In this document: piece after piece, positions 1 through 11,667 of the stretch | Numbering within the stretch: the stretch's first letter is position 1 | Layout of the letters: the number at the start of each line of letters is the position of its first letter | Source of the DNA: Diphasiastrum complanatum | Taxonomy: Eukaryota; Streptophyta; Lycopodiopsida; Lycopodiales; Lycopodiaceae | Assembly: GCA_029204225.1 (NCBI GenBank) | Contig: CM055101.1 | Location: forward strand, 58,889,579-58,953,578 | Direction: 5' to 3' | DNA: 64,000 nucleotides | Position numbers and translations under genes: made by a program | Notes under the pieces: generated by a model | Database searches by the model: none | What the model was told of the DNA's origin: nothing | The model's input: the letters and a program-made list of their open reading frames with translations, nothing else

Positions 1-263
1 CATCTGCCTGCACTACTTTCCATGTAAATGAATGCACCTTAGTTTAGTCACATCAAACTTCACTGGTGTTTAACTAGAATTAAAATATAATTTTTCAAAA
101 TGCTAAAATATTCCCTCCCAATAGTTAAGAACACTAAAAAATTTGAATTAGGAGTGACATTTCTGAAAAAAGCCCACGCCATCTCTATCTCCAGCAGAGT
201 CGTTAGTGCCATCTCCAGCTTTGTTATTGTCATTGTGTCGTATGTTACTATACTACTATACTG

Positions 264-896
264 ATGACAAAGCTTTATCATCTTCATGTGGATCTGTCAC
301 CAGAATATGCTCCACTCAGGACGAGAAATTCAAAGCAACCCAAATTGTCAACTTCTGATATGGTCCGATACATGGAGGAAAAGCTAAAACATGTAGATTT
401 ATGGTCATCAGGAACATTGTATCCTATTGATCCATGTTCATTGCAACATCCAGATTTTCATTCGGTGACTCAGTTAATAATCTATATGTGTCATGGTAAA
501 AATGGCCTTTTGGGTTACTGTGAGAATTTGATGCTCTATGGGAATGCACATTCAATGCAAAGAATACATTATTTGGAAGAGGAATCAAGGAAAATATCAA
601 AGGAGTGCGAAAAAAAATCTACAAAGATGAAAACTTGTTTGGATGAAAATGAGATGCTCAAGGAGGAGATCCAAAGGTCGAAATCTTCTTTGCATAATTA
701 TACAACTAGTAATGATGAGATAAAAATTGCATTTCAATCCATGCGTATCTCATATTTGTCTCTTGTTAAAGATATGGATGTGCTCAACAGAAAGGTCCGA
801 AGCAACAAGAGAAAAAGACTTGTAAAAAAGGATATATGTGATCTATCATCCAGAGAAGGTCATAGAAAAAGACGAATCCGTGCATTCAAGTTATAG
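264..896 (+). CDS. Hypothetical transposon-associated protein, first ORF
   Basis: An open frame of 210 codons begins with an ATG at 264. I do not recognise the family. The N-terminal third is mixed polar sequence. Residues about 98-185 are rich in E, K, L and S with heptad-like spacing and probably form a coiled coil, and the C-terminus is strongly basic (KRKRLVKK near residue 182 and RKRRIR near 203), as in a DNA-binding or nuclear protein. It lies about 160 bases upstream of a second ORF in the same orientation that looks transposase-like, and an AT-rich stretch ending in TGCAATGCAG (a possible 3' splice site near 1065) separates them, so the two may be exons of one gene. Alone it is the only unbroken frame of this unit. 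That it belongs to a mobile element is inferred from its neighbour. Confidence 0.4.
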   Translation: MTKLYHLHVDLSPEYAPLRTRNSKQPKLSTSDMVRYMEEKLKHVDLWSSGTLYPIDPCSLQHPDFHSVTQLIIYMCHGKNGLLGYCENLMLYGNAHSMQRIHYLEEESRKISKECEKKSTKMKTCLDENEMLKEEIQRSKSSLHNYTTSNDEIKIAFQSMRISYLSLVKDMDVLNRKVRSNKRKRLVKKDICDLSSREGHRKRRIRAFKL

Positions 897-1054
897 CTTA
901 TTTGGTACTGAAAATTGCTTGAACTTTTTAATTCATTCATAATCACTAATTTTGTTATTTATTCATTTCAACTTTCTGTTGATTTGCTTATTATATACTG
1001 TTGTGAATACTATGAGTGTCCTAATTTCTACTGACATTTTCATGAACATTATGT

Positions 1055-2548
1055 TTGCAATGCAGATCAACATTGGTTGTTGAAGACCATTTGGCCGATG
1101 AAATTTCAATTGGAAACTCACTAGGCTCTATCTTGACTCTTAAATACATGAAATCAATGTCAAATAATAATAAAATGAAAAAGATTAAGGCTTCAGTTAC
1201 TGATAGCATTATGGATGAGGTTGAAAAAATATTAGACACTACATTGCTTCAGGGGACATGTGACTTTTCTAGCATCAATAGGGAAGCATATGCAACAACG
1301 TTTAAGATGATAAAGGAGACATATGCACAGGTAAATATTAAAAAGTTTCCAATCCCACGACCATTTCATCTTAAAGAAGACCATAACATTCTCTCATGGA
1401 TATTTAATAGAACATCATATCCTGCCACCATAAAAAATCACATGGAGGGAGTTCCACTCAATATTCCTAAAATTGGCGCTTTCAACATTGAATGGCATTT
1501 AGCAGGAGATCTGAAGACATTAAAATGTATGTTCAATGTATCTCATGGTGCTAACTCTAAACACCCTTGTTTGTACTGCATGAAAACAGCAAAAGACATG
1601 ACAAGAAGTCCAGGAATATCAAGAGATCGAGAAGATTCTAATTGGAAACCTGTACTACCGATTCCTCTACGAAATGTCCATATTTGTACATTTCATGCGG
1701 AGGTGCGTATTATAGAAAAAATAATATATCTTCACATCTTGTTTGCATAAAATTACAAGCCAGAGGCCTCTACGAAGGAAGCTATTTTCAGATTAGAGGA
1801 TGTGTTGTCCAAAGCAGGCTTACATAAAGGCCATGTTAAAAATAAAAAAGATGACAAGTTATCAGGTAAAACAGGAAATATTCCATGCAAGCCGAGCATT
1901 GGAGGATCTAAAGCTTGAAGATTTTTATCAGATTATTCTGGCAAACAATCTAAGGTTCAATACACGGTCTGGAAAGAAATTATTGCAGCAACTCAAGATT
2001 TTGAAGAAGAAGGTTCTACTCGTATACACAAAGTAGAAGTTTGGAAAAAGTTAGACAACATGGTGAAATACTTGAGAAAAGAAAAAATTTCAAATACTGA
2101 TGTTCAAATGATACAATAAACAACCAATGAATCTGTGGATGCAGTTTAGAGTGCATGGGGTGTTGATCATATAACACATTATATGGTAAGATTTTGATTT
2201 TACACTACGATGGACAAATATGTGCAATTAAATTAGATACTTTTGCTACTAATTTAGATTATGTTTTTATGACATGCAGCCCATATTACGACATCATTCG
2301 ACATTCTTTGCAAGAAATAGTGGAAGTCTTAGCATATGGTCATCGCAAGGAATGGAGAAATCTCATTGGCAAGCAAGAGCGGCATTTCATAAAAGTACAC
2401 AACATGGCGGGACTAGCACAAAAAACAGCTATATACTGCAACTTTTCCAATGGTTTTACAGAAGAATCCAAATTTGTCATAATACAAAATCGACAGATTA
2501 TAAAAAATTTCAAAAAAACATGCAAATTTATACAAGACAGTAGGCTAT
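1055..2548 (+). pseudogene. Decayed transposase-like gene, unclassified DNA transposon
   Basis: The first 231 codons are open (nominal start TTG, so probably an exon rather than a start). The reading then continues in the same frame through a stop at 1748-1750 and a TGA near 1915, to a TAA near 2117. It includes a block AGDLKTLKCMF followed by a C-x2-C pair (PCLYC), a conserved histidine region (CTFHAE), KPSIGGSKA, and a WGVDHITHYM-like block. Past 2274 another frame carries EKSHWQARAAFHKSTQHGG. These blocks resemble, from memory, a family of uncharacterised transposase-like proteins with a GDLK...C-x2-C core and a later QGLEKSH...T-HGG motif. Several in-frame stops and at least one frameshift make it a pseudogene unless some stops lie in introns. 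It converges on the minus-strand gene ending at 2609. The superfamily is not established. Confidence 0.5.
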
Positions 2549-2608
2549 AGACACACAATAAAATTATGTATATTCAATAAAAATATTTACAAAGTACATC
2601 AGCAGTAT

Positions 2609-4130
2609 CTAATATGCTTCCGATATTTTTTCCAATAAAAGTTGCAACTTAGAATCATGCAACAATTTTTTTCTTTCGTATGGATCCAATAGCTCATAGT
2701 TTTCATGCTTACTTAGATCAACGTAAGCAGCATACATTGCAAAATGAGATGATCTAAGCATGGAATTCATTGGTCCATATCCTAAAATTTTAACCGCAAT
2801 ACTTTTCTTTATAAAATTATTTTATGCACCTTATTAAGATTATGTCCTCCAAGAAAATGAGACAGTGCCTTGATTGCCATAATCATAGTTTCACCATGTT
2901 GATGAAACTTTGAATGGGCAACACTTATCTCATTATTCTTGAAGGACTTCAGATAGTGTCCCAGTGCATGATCTCTTGAAAATTCTCCAACAGAAGATCT
3001 CTACCCTCCTCGACAAATTGTGAAATCATCAAGGAAAATTGTTTCCTGAAATGATAAAAAAACAAAGTAAGGTCCAGTATATAATCTGACATAACAAATT
3101 TACTAGTACTTGATAAGAGACAAAAACTTACGCATTCGGCTTTGTCTTCTCTGATTATTGTCTCTCCGTCAATATTATGTCCATCTTTCGATGTCAATAT
3201 TGTTGGTGAATAGAAAGTTGGTTGTGGAAAACCAAGTTGACTTTGGATTCAAAGAAACTCCTCCTCAGAAGGTAGATCATCTTCTTTATTGCGCATTTCC
3301 TCCACAACCATTTTCAAGCAATCTTTCCCTGAATAAAACTTATCATTATGTACATTGTCAACACCATGGAGAAGATCATCAGCATCCAAATCAATTATAT
3401 CCAAAAATTCATCAAGCTCTTTGCTCAAAATGCAAAGAGTCTCAACTTCAGTGAAGTAAAAAAGATCCGATATTGTCAAAAAAGAATTATTATCTATATT
3501 ATAAGTAGGCAGAGTGATCAAAGATTTATCAAAAGGAGAAAGAGTAGTGGGTGTTCTAGGGCCTATAAAAGTAGCCCTATTTTGAACAGGATCAAAATCA
3601 GAACAATCATCTAAACTAACACTCGTATCACTAAAAAAAGTATCTATATCTACAATCTTTGACTTTTCAGACTTTGTACCACTAGAAGAAGCTGCTTCAG
3701 AAGTGGAAGGCACAGCCTCCAAATCGTCAGAAATATTTAACAAAAGGAAAAAAAAAACAAAAGCAGACTGAAAATCAACAAATCTACATATTTTATTACG
3801 AATTGGGCACTCATCTACAGACTTGAAATCATTATGTAACTTGGTAAACATTCTATCAAGCTTAGCTTTATAGATATGTTTGTCGAGTGCCACCAGGTCT
3901 TAATAATGAATCATGTCCTTATTCTGAGATCTGAATAGCGGAGTACTGAGCAGGGACTTAAATCTGAGATATATCTCAGAAAATGCCTCCACACCAGGGC
4001 CCTCAGTTATCGAAGGTAGAATAAAAAGAAAAGAAGAAAAAAGAGATTTGAAATAGTCCAACCTATCAGTAATACCAAATTCATTAAAAAAAGAAAGCAA
4101 ACTGGATTCAAAATTAGACATTTTAAACAA
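2609..4130 (-). pseudogene. Decayed multi-exon hypothetical gene convergent with the transposase-like gene
   Basis: Reading right to left, one frame runs from about 4121 (ATG of MSNFESS) through stops at 3900 and 3249 to an AATGC|GTAAGT-type donor near 3130. An acceptor TTTCAG near 3056 opens a short exon beginning KQFSLMISQF. A shifted frame then gives DHALGHYLKSF and HGETMIMAIKALSHFLGGH, and a final frame KSIAVKILGYGPMNSM ends LLLEKISEAY with a TAG at 2611-2609. The acidic serine-rich middle (residues about 100-160 of the first frame) is followed by a more globular C-terminus. I recognise no family. The splice signals and continuity across two isolated stops show a once-functional spliced gene. 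It faces the plus-strand transposase-like gene tail to tail, so I infer a second gene of the same element. Confidence 0.4.
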
Positions 4131-4384
4131 AAATAACAGAACTGAAGTTCCAACAGGTCAGACAAGCACTTCAAGGCAACCTACGCTTGAGAGAGATACT
4201 TGAAGTTGGAGTATCGGATCCGAGCGCAAGAACAACGAGCAGACTCACAGTTGCTTTTTTTGTGATCCTGACGGTTGAATCCTTGCACATTTATCTCTAA
4301 ATGCATATGTACATGTTGGACTAGAATTTCAGAAATAAATTTTTCTCCTGATGATGTTCTGAAATCCAAAATTCTGGCCTTCCA
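4131..4384. other. No gene recognised; copia 3' flank
   Basis: This stretch lies between the start of the minus-strand hypothetical gene and the end of the copia reverse transcriptase. Short open frames here do not resemble anything I know. It may be the decayed junction between the two elements. Confidence 0.3.
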
Positions 4385-5437
4385 ATAAGATCAAAATGAT
4401 AGTTTTGACCTTTTCCTTTATCACTCTCTTTAATGCTTTCCAATGGGAGATCCTAGGATTAGACATGAATTGACTTAACATGCTAACAATGTATGCTAAA
4501 TCTGGTCTAGTACACAACGTTGCATACATCAAAGATCCTATTAGTGAATGATAAGGGTACTTCGCTATGTTGAGTACTTCACTATCAAAATCAGCACAAG
4601 TAGGTTTAGTCAATACTATACTTGGATCCATTGGAGTATCAATTGGTTTGCAATCAAACATATGAAATTTTTTTTAAATGCCTTTTAGATATGTATGCTG
4701 GCTAAGATAGATCTTCTTCTAAAGTCTATTTCTAGTAATGTGAATTCCTAGCAAAGAATGGACAGCTCCTAAATCAATCATGTCAAATTCCTTTGACAGA
4801 TCACTCTTAGTAGTGTGCAGAAGAGAAGTGTCATTAGACAAGATAAATGCATCATCTACATAAAGAGCTATGTGAACTGAATTGGCATCTATATGCTTCG
4901 AATAAACATTACAGTCAGCTGAATTATTTGCAAATCCCAATTGAATGAGATAAGAGTTGATTCTATCGAACCATGCCCTTGCGGCCTGTTTAAGACCCTA
5001 GATTGCTTTGTGCAGCTTGCATACTTTGTGCTATTGGCCTTTGACTTCAAATCCTTTCAGTTGGAAGGTATACAGTTCCTCTTCAACGTTGTCATTGAGA
5101 AATGTGGTCTTGACATCCATTTGGTGTATTTCAAGGTCTTCTACAGTTGCTAACGCAATCAGAGTCCTGATTGACTGCATCTTGATGACAGGATTAAAAA
5201 TTTCTTAATAATCCATTTCTTGGACTTGAGTGAATCCTTTAACCACCAGCCGTGCTTTCCATTTAGAGATCCACTTGTTGTCGATAACTCTCTTGTGAGA
5301 GGGAAAGTCGACCAGTGTCCAGTTCTGCTTCGTCAAAAATGAGTTGTAATCGCTTTCCATAGCTTCTTTCCACTTCACAACATCCTTGGAGTTAATTGCT
5401 TCGGCTAGGCTCTTTGGTTCTTCTGATGGAGTCCAGA
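4385..5437 (-). pseudogene. Ty1/copia reverse transcriptase fragment
   Basis: Read on the minus strand this is a copia-type reverse transcriptase. Blocks in order are KDVVKWKEAMESDYNS, NWTLVDFPSHKRVIDNKW, KARLVVKGFTQ, EIFNPVIKM, the MDVKTTFLN block, AARAWFDRINSYL, the catalytic ALYVDDAF box (about 4865), DLGAVHSLLGI, and YPYHSLIGSLMYATLCTRPDLAY. The stretch between DNKW and KARLV lacks about ten residues normally present, and there are in-frame stops (for example after DY, near 5206). The frame ends soon after WKALKRV; the RNase H domain is absent. The upstream integrase and gag are also missing, because at about 5430 the sequence passes into an unrelated plus-strand element. Dead, truncated copy. 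Confidence 0.85.
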
Positions 5438-8400
5438 ATGTGGTCCCCCTCGACCCTCAGCTAATCTCATTGTCTTTGAGCCTTCCGCACACCCCAAACC
5501 TATCATACTCCCGAGGCCTTACCAAATTTGATGTGTCCACCTTCTTCCTCTCGAATCAAGGTGATGTCAACACCAAAACCAATGATGGATTTCTGATCAC
5601 GCATACCATGAATCTGAATCTCTTTGACACGATGGAATTCCTGTCCGGCACCATCATTGTGAGCTTACATTGCCCTCTATGCGTGTCCAAGCAAGTTGTG
5701 GTCATGTTGACCATGATGGAGGGACCGAACACTATTTGTGATTGGGCCTCGCTTCTTGCTAAGGAGTTGTAGGCTGCTTTCAAGCATCTCTCTTAGATCA
5801 CCTACGGTGGTCTGATAACTATCATAGACTACACTCATCTGGAAAACATAGGTGTTCGAACGCCTATGCCATCCTCCCCACTAGCCAACTCCACTCTCTA
5901 GGACGCACTTATGGCACTGTTGGCAGGCTAGCAGTCACCCTCCTTTACCTCATCTCCTACATGCACCAGTTCCACACATTTCTCTCCAATTCACATCGTA
6001 TCTCCACCCCACAACCTTGTCCACCCACCAGCCGCCACTTCTCCCATATCCTCCATTGTCGCCACTTCTATTTCCTCCCCCATTGTCACCACTCTAGCCA
6101 TCGCCACATCGCCCCTCACAGTCTTTATTCCATTAACCTCTTCTCCCATTCGTCCCACGGTTGTTTCCACCATCGCCACTCCCACCACCGTCTCCACCCC
6201 CATCTCCACCACGATCGTTCCAATTATCACCACCATCTCTGTCACCACACCTCTTCCACCACCCATCGTAACTCTACCATCGTCGGCCAGCTGGGATACT
6301 CAAGCTCAGGATTGCTGGACCACATTAATGGGTCTCCAGCAACACCTCCACTAGATGCTCTCTAGACGAGCTACTGAACAAGCTCATGTTCAATTGCTGG
6401 CAGGGCAAATGCTATAGGCCTTGACTGATCAGGTCATGTAGTTCAAAAGAGCGAGCGAAAAAGAAAGAAATGAGATCCAGTCCACCACTTGACAGCAAGC
6501 CAGCTAAAGAAAGCAGAGCAAGCAATTCAGCAAGACCAACAACTCGAGTCTAAACTTCAGATCGCCGAGCTAGGCCAAGAGAAGACTGCATAGAAGAAGA
6601 AAAAAACTTACCAATCCTACCGCCACCACTTGGTACTGAAACAGACCATGCTGGAACAAGAACGAGAATCTCTCAGAGCCTCCGAGAGATCCCTCAAGGA
6701 TTACGTCTGCCAATTGGAGCGTAATGTCTCGAAGGAACAAACTAAAATGCAGAGGGGCCAGACCAACTTCATAACTAAATAGGCGGCCCTAGAACTGAAA
6801 GTCCAACAAGCAGACCAGCAGGTGCAGGCCATCCAGACTGCTCTTGATCAACTAGTAGCAATGGTAGAAGAAGAAACACCGGCCGCTTAGAAGCTACAAA
6901 GGAAGCGCGCTGAGTACTACAAGAATCATTCTACCAGGGTGCTGCAAACCTATCAAGACCAGTGCAAACTTCATGATGATGTGCTCAATACCAAGGATAC
7001 AAAGCTGGCAACCCTATGCGCCATGCTCAAGAGGACGAGCAAGCGCTCAAAGTGACTGAAGCTGAACTGCGAAATATGAAGAAGCAATTCACTACTGTTC
7101 TAGAGTTTTCCATTACTCTAGACAATAATTTACCATTTATTTTTCAGTATCTCATTAGATTAGCTTTTTATTATTTTCTTTGTCTTTTTCGATTTCCTCT
7201 CTCTTTAATTCAAATCTCATTCATGTTCATCAGAATGCATCGGAGGCCAATAAGAATATATTTGTTTTTGTCGTCCTTACCGGGTTCGCCACCACCGTTG
7301 CCCTCCCTGACACTCTTCGTCTCACCTATAATGAGCTCAGAGCCCTCTACCATGACTGCCATCAATACCATCTTGCCACCCTTATCATCTATTACAATGC
7401 GTCCTTGGCACAATATAATGCCATTGTCCAAGATCCATCCATCAAGTATCCATGCTAGATCTCTCATTTCTCATTCATTGAATCCGCATCCACCTTCGAC
7501 TACCAAGAGCTCCAGCTCTCCTTTCCACATTTTGACCTCCAAACTGGCGAAGACTACACCTTCGACTAGGATCTTCAGTACGCCTCCCAAGCCCAAGCCA
7601 CTACCTCCCTTCCAATCAACCCCAACATGCCCAAGCTTGGGATTGATCTCCTCCTTGTAACCTTTCACTACCTCATGCCATTTCACCTTTTGTTGCTTCT
7701 TCACCACCACCCACTGTTTCTTCACCCCCCAAATCTGATCCTCCATCAACTTCCAGTATTCCTCCATGCCCAATTGACAACCTTCCTGATCTTGTAGCAG
7801 TACATAAGCATTGGTATTACAAAGTACTCTCGGTACCTGATTCAAAGCAGCCGACACTCTTCATTGAAAAACATCTGGATATCCCGAGCAGAGACGACTA
7901 TATCTTACTAGGAAAGTTTGAGGAGCTCATCAAGAAGAAATCGGTCGATATCCTATCACTTTTACATCCTTAACTAGAGTGGAGGAAGGTGGCACTTCTA
8001 TGCAAGCCAGAGCTAATCAAAGAATATCTACGCAAGCCAGATCTAATCAAAGAATATCTGATGACATTGGCAGAATTATGGGCAGATCCATCATACCACC
8101 CCATGCCTAGAAGGAGATCTGGGTCAATGCTGAAACTCCAAGCATCGGGGTCTACAATTGGCCAGTAATAAAGTCAGAGAAGGGTTTGAGCACGACAATC
8201 AACTTTCAAAGGGCCCTCAATCGCTTTCTGACCGATGCGACTAACTCTCCAGATCCCATCATACTGGAAGCCTACTACAATGTGGAGACATTGTTGACAG
8301 TTGCAAAGGTGGATACTAGGTGGGACTTGTGTTTTGCTGAAAACCTCTTCGATCCCAACAAAGCCTTCAAAACACCGACCATCGTGGATCAAATTCCTTT

Positions 8401-8635
8401 GTACCGGACCTACCATCGCTTGTCTGCCATGTCATTTGCCAATATCACAAGGTTGGAAAGATGGTACACGACCGGCTTCCCTAGCAATATGCACCCAACA
8501 TTCGGCCCAATACGCTTGCAATACACAACACACAGCACATTGTGGACCCGTTCCATCAACGTTGTTGCGGAAACCCATCAAAAAGTTTGTGATGCCGAAG
8601 ATGCGAAGGGCAAACAGATAGAGCAGACTTCTTGA
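5386..8635 (+). pseudogene. Long retroelement ORF with coiled coil, broken mostly by TAG stops (gag-like?)
   Basis: One frame runs from about 5430 to 6480 with in-frame stops at 5770, 5794, 5899, 5929, 6352, 6415 and 6439, every one TAG. After a shift near 6490 it continues to about 7013 with TAG at 6591, 6780 and 6888, then shifts again. Later frames have TAG at 7456, 7567 and 8108 and a single TAA at 7971. The final frame (8111-8635) is open. In order the product has a globular N-terminus, a P/T/V/I-rich linker (about 5986-6270), a Q/E/K-rich coiled coil (about 6300-7110), a possible intron (7115-7231, ending TTCATCAG), and a globular C-terminus (NFQRALNRFL, LYRTYHRLSAMSF). I recognise no enzymatic domain. 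A polypurine tract and putative LTR follow directly, so I infer a structural, gag-like protein of a retroelement. It is silenced and decayed. Confidence 0.55.
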
Positions 8636-9030
8636 AGCACTTCTCACCACCTAGTATCTTATTTCTTTAAAAGAAAACAAAAAAAATTGGACAAAAAAAA
8701 AACCCCAAGAAAAGAAGTGTAAAAACAATATCAACAAACTCATCTTAATTTTTTTGTTTTTCAAGTTCATTCATTTTTTCTTTTTCATTTTCATATATTC
8801 TTTTATCTATTTATTTAATTTTTTCATTCTCTATCTGTACATACACCTTCTTTATTTCCCCCCCCCCCACTATAGCACAATTTTGTTGAAAAATTTTATC
8901 ATATTTTTCACCGTGTCTCTTTCCCCTCTTGTCTATACCCCTTTTCACCCACTTTCGCAACGGTTTCACATCGCCACACACGCCAATGCCAATGACATAC
9001 GCAGGTGCCAAGGGATTGTCACCAAAATTG
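8636..9030 (+). other. AT-rich untranslated tail of the retroelement
   Basis: A- and T-rich non-coding sequence with a short poly-C run near 8861-8869, lying between the last codon of the decayed ORF and the polypurine tract. No gene is visible. Confidence 0.4.
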
Positions 9031-9041
9031 CAGTGGGGGCA
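9031..9041 (+). promoter_or_regulatory. Polypurine tract
   Basis: CAGTGGGGGCA lies immediately before TGTTAG, the expected layout of a plus-strand primer next to a 3' LTR. Confidence 0.5.
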
Positions 9042-9735
9042 TGTTAGAAGATTTGGTGAAGATTCTTCTAACGGATTCTAGATGCTGAACGAGCCTAATG
9101 AATATCAAGTGAAGGAATTGAGACGCCAAACTACACTATGGAGCATCGACAATAAACCAAGGAGGAGTTCCAAAATCTAGATTTACCGGAAAAAGCCAAT
9201 ATCAGAAGGTCGACAAGTTGCGGACTGGCCAATGAGTAAAACCAAAGCCCGTGCCTCCCAAACATATCTTACGGCAACAAGAATAAAACGATGGCTGAGT
9301 CGGCAAAAAGACTCAGATCTAATTGTAAATATAACGTCAGACACCCTTAGAAGGTGCACTATACTCGTAAGCCGAGGGCACGAGAAATAGAAATAGATCT
9401 AATCTCCAATGGGCCAAAAATAAGAAAGGACCCAAGTAGTTTTTAAATACATTTTGGTTCATAACTTTTTAAGATAGTCAAGTTGTTATGGCATATGGTT
9501 TTTGACACCATTTTGTAATTACTTTTCATTTGTAAGAATAGAAATTGAGAGAGAAAGAGAGCAGAAAAGCCTCCTCCTCCACATTTTTTTACTTTGTGAA
9601 GCCCTCTTATTTTGCCATTGTATGTTTGATTGTTGATGTATGAATGTCTGATTGTTGTTTCCTAATCATGCTATCACACTAAAGAAGATTATTAGCTCAT
9701 GCTTTCATCCATTAATCCCCAAAATCACACAATAG
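9042..9735 (+). repeat. Putative 3' LTR
   Basis: It starts TGTTAGAAGATT directly after a polypurine tract, and its first 33 bases can pair (GTTAGAAGA with TCTTCTAAC). A TATA-like TTTTAAATAC lies near 9446 and a purine-rich GAGAGAGAAAGAGAGC tract near 9547. The right end is not fixed; I placed it near the ACACA at about 9735. No second copy of this LTR is in the window, because the element is truncated on its left side by the copia fragment, so the call rests on one end only. Confidence 0.4.
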
Positions 9736-10664
9736 TAAAATAGGTGCTAGAAACACATTTGGAGTGATCAATAGAATCCATTAGGTAGATTTATTTCCAT
9801 TGCTCCCCTCCCTTGAAAAGATAAGCCTCAAGAGGAGAAGATCTAGTGCTCAAGAAGCCTAGATTTACCAAGGAAGCCAAGATCCAAGAAGAGGATCTTC
9901 ACACACCAAAATCCAAAAAGAGCCAAGGAGAAGAACGTTAAGCGATCCACCCCTCATCTAAGCCATTCCATTTTCAGATTCAAAGCCAAGATTGACAATC
10001 TTGGTAGGCTTAGATTCCATCTAGATCCATAGTTTAACCCCCTCCCCATTGGATCAAATCCCATTACTACATCAATACTCACCCGGTTGGAGATCCAAAC
10101 CCCGACCTTGCCCTCTTGATTGCGACGATTAGGGAGGCACGAAAAGGCTCCAACAATCAAATTAGATTAGGGTCAAAATTTGTACTATTCACACATGTGG
10201 ACAGGTCTGTACCTCAAAATAATTTCCGTTTTTCATTAGATCCAAATAATCTCATAGTGATTGATCAATGATGAGTTTTTTGGTGTTAGATCTAAGAAAA
10301 GCATCAATGATTGTATGCCATTGATTGGATTTGACTTTGTGTCATTAAATTTAATTAATTGAGGCTGGGATCAAGCCCTCTTAAAGTGTTTAACAGGTCT
10401 AGAAAAACCATTGAGAAGGAGCAAGGTTTTAGCTAGTTTTTGTCCAAAAATGGCCGAAATTACTTTATTTGATTGTAGCTTGATAGAATCTCATCTCATC
10501 TTCATTTCACCTTTTTGACAAAGTCGTAGAACCGTGGCTAGAAGTCCATTGAGAGGGCTAGAAGCCAAATTTGAGACAATCACTACAAGAGAGACCTTTG
10601 TGAGTTTCTAGGATCGAATCAAAACCAATTTATTGTGCATTTGTTTGTAGAATTCATTACGGAG
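9736..10664. other. Non-coding, possible copia leader
   Basis: No convincing gene. The stretch directly before the copia gag at 10665 may be its leader. I found no clear primer-binding site. Confidence 0.3.
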
Positions 10665-11106
10665 ATGGGAACAATTGGTGCTTTCCTTCTAGAATCTAGT
10701 GAAAGATTAAACTCTACAAACAATTCCATTTGGAAGGTGAGGATGGAGTCACTAATGGTGTTCCAAGACCTCTATGAATTTGTGCTTGAAAAAGAGGATG
10801 AATCTCTTAGATACAAGAAGAAAGCTAGGCTAGAACTTCATTGCATTAAAATGAATGTTAGCAATGATCTATTTAAGGAAGTTTCTTCTTGCAGATTGGC
10901 CAAAGAGGTATCCATTTATGAATCCAACAACACTTCTAGAGTCCTCACGATTATAAATCAAATTTTGCAAAGCATGAGAAGAAGTGAGGAAAATGCACAA
11001 GATTATTTGCTTAGAATCAAGTCTCTCAACAGGAGTTAGCCTCTATTGGAGAGAAAATTCAAGATAATGAGCTTGTCCAAGTGGTCTAAAATGGCCTAGG
11101 TGACGG
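10665..11106 (+). pseudogene. Ty1/copia gag fragment
   Basis: The ATG at 10665 opens a copia gag N-terminus: the block LNSTNNSIWKVRMESLM matches the usual L-x-G-x-N-Y-x-x-W-x-x-x-M signature, followed by YEFVLE, HCIKMNVSNDLFKEV, and SRVLTIINQILQSM. A frameshift near 11030 moves the frame to QQELASIGEKI and NELVQVV, with a TAA inside the next block. The zinc knuckle and all of pol are missing. Two further copies of this gag family are in the window, at 14213-14630 (minus) and 17258-17720 (plus); all three align over the KMNVSN...SRLLTLRNQI region. Confidence 0.75.
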
Positions 11107-11667
11107 TCCAAGGCTTTGCCTTCCAAGAAACTTTGCCCACAATTGATAAAGTTCATAGTGTACTTGTAGTTGAAGAATGTAGGATGCTCCACTTGATCAA
11201 GATTTTGGTATAAACCCTCAAGAGCAACTTTAGATAACAGTGAAAAGAAATGACAACATTCTTGCAATGGTTGAGGTCGAGGAAGATTGGTGTCTCAATC
11301 ACATTCGATCAGAACTAGACATGTTGCAATTCGATCTACCTCAGTACTATCAGTTTGTGATTGAATGGTGTAAAGGTACGTTATGCCATATAGAAATATT
11401 TCCTTATTTCAATTTCTAAGTGAATCAGGTTCATAAAATATATTAATTAAAACAATTTCTCTTGTGCAAGTAAGAGTAAGGCAGGAAGAGCATAAAAAAT
11501 ACAAAGACATTGGAACATCCATCGAAATTGAAATCACTATGGAATTTTGTATTATGTAATACAATTTTTTGTATACATCATTTTTGAAAATATATGAACC
11601 ACTTTTTCTATGAGGCTCTTTCATTTCTATGATCTTCATTTCCATGGTGCATAACACAATATAATTG
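11107..11667. other. No gene assigned
   Basis: A short plus-strand stretch at about 11270-11376 (EEDWCLNHIRSELDML) ends at AAG|GTACGT and could be an orphan exon. Nothing else supports it. Confidence 0.2.

Noticed and set aside
5991-6365. His/Ser-rich plus frame and Gly/Val-rich minus frame
   Set aside because: Both are out-of-frame readings of the P/T-rich linker of the 5386-8635 ORF.
8174-8416. Minus-strand frame opposite the retroelement ORF
   Set aside because: Antisense shadow of the open plus-strand frame ending at 8635.
9954-10160. Minus-strand frame of 68 codons
   Set aside because: No recognisable domain, no homologous copy in the window and no splice support.
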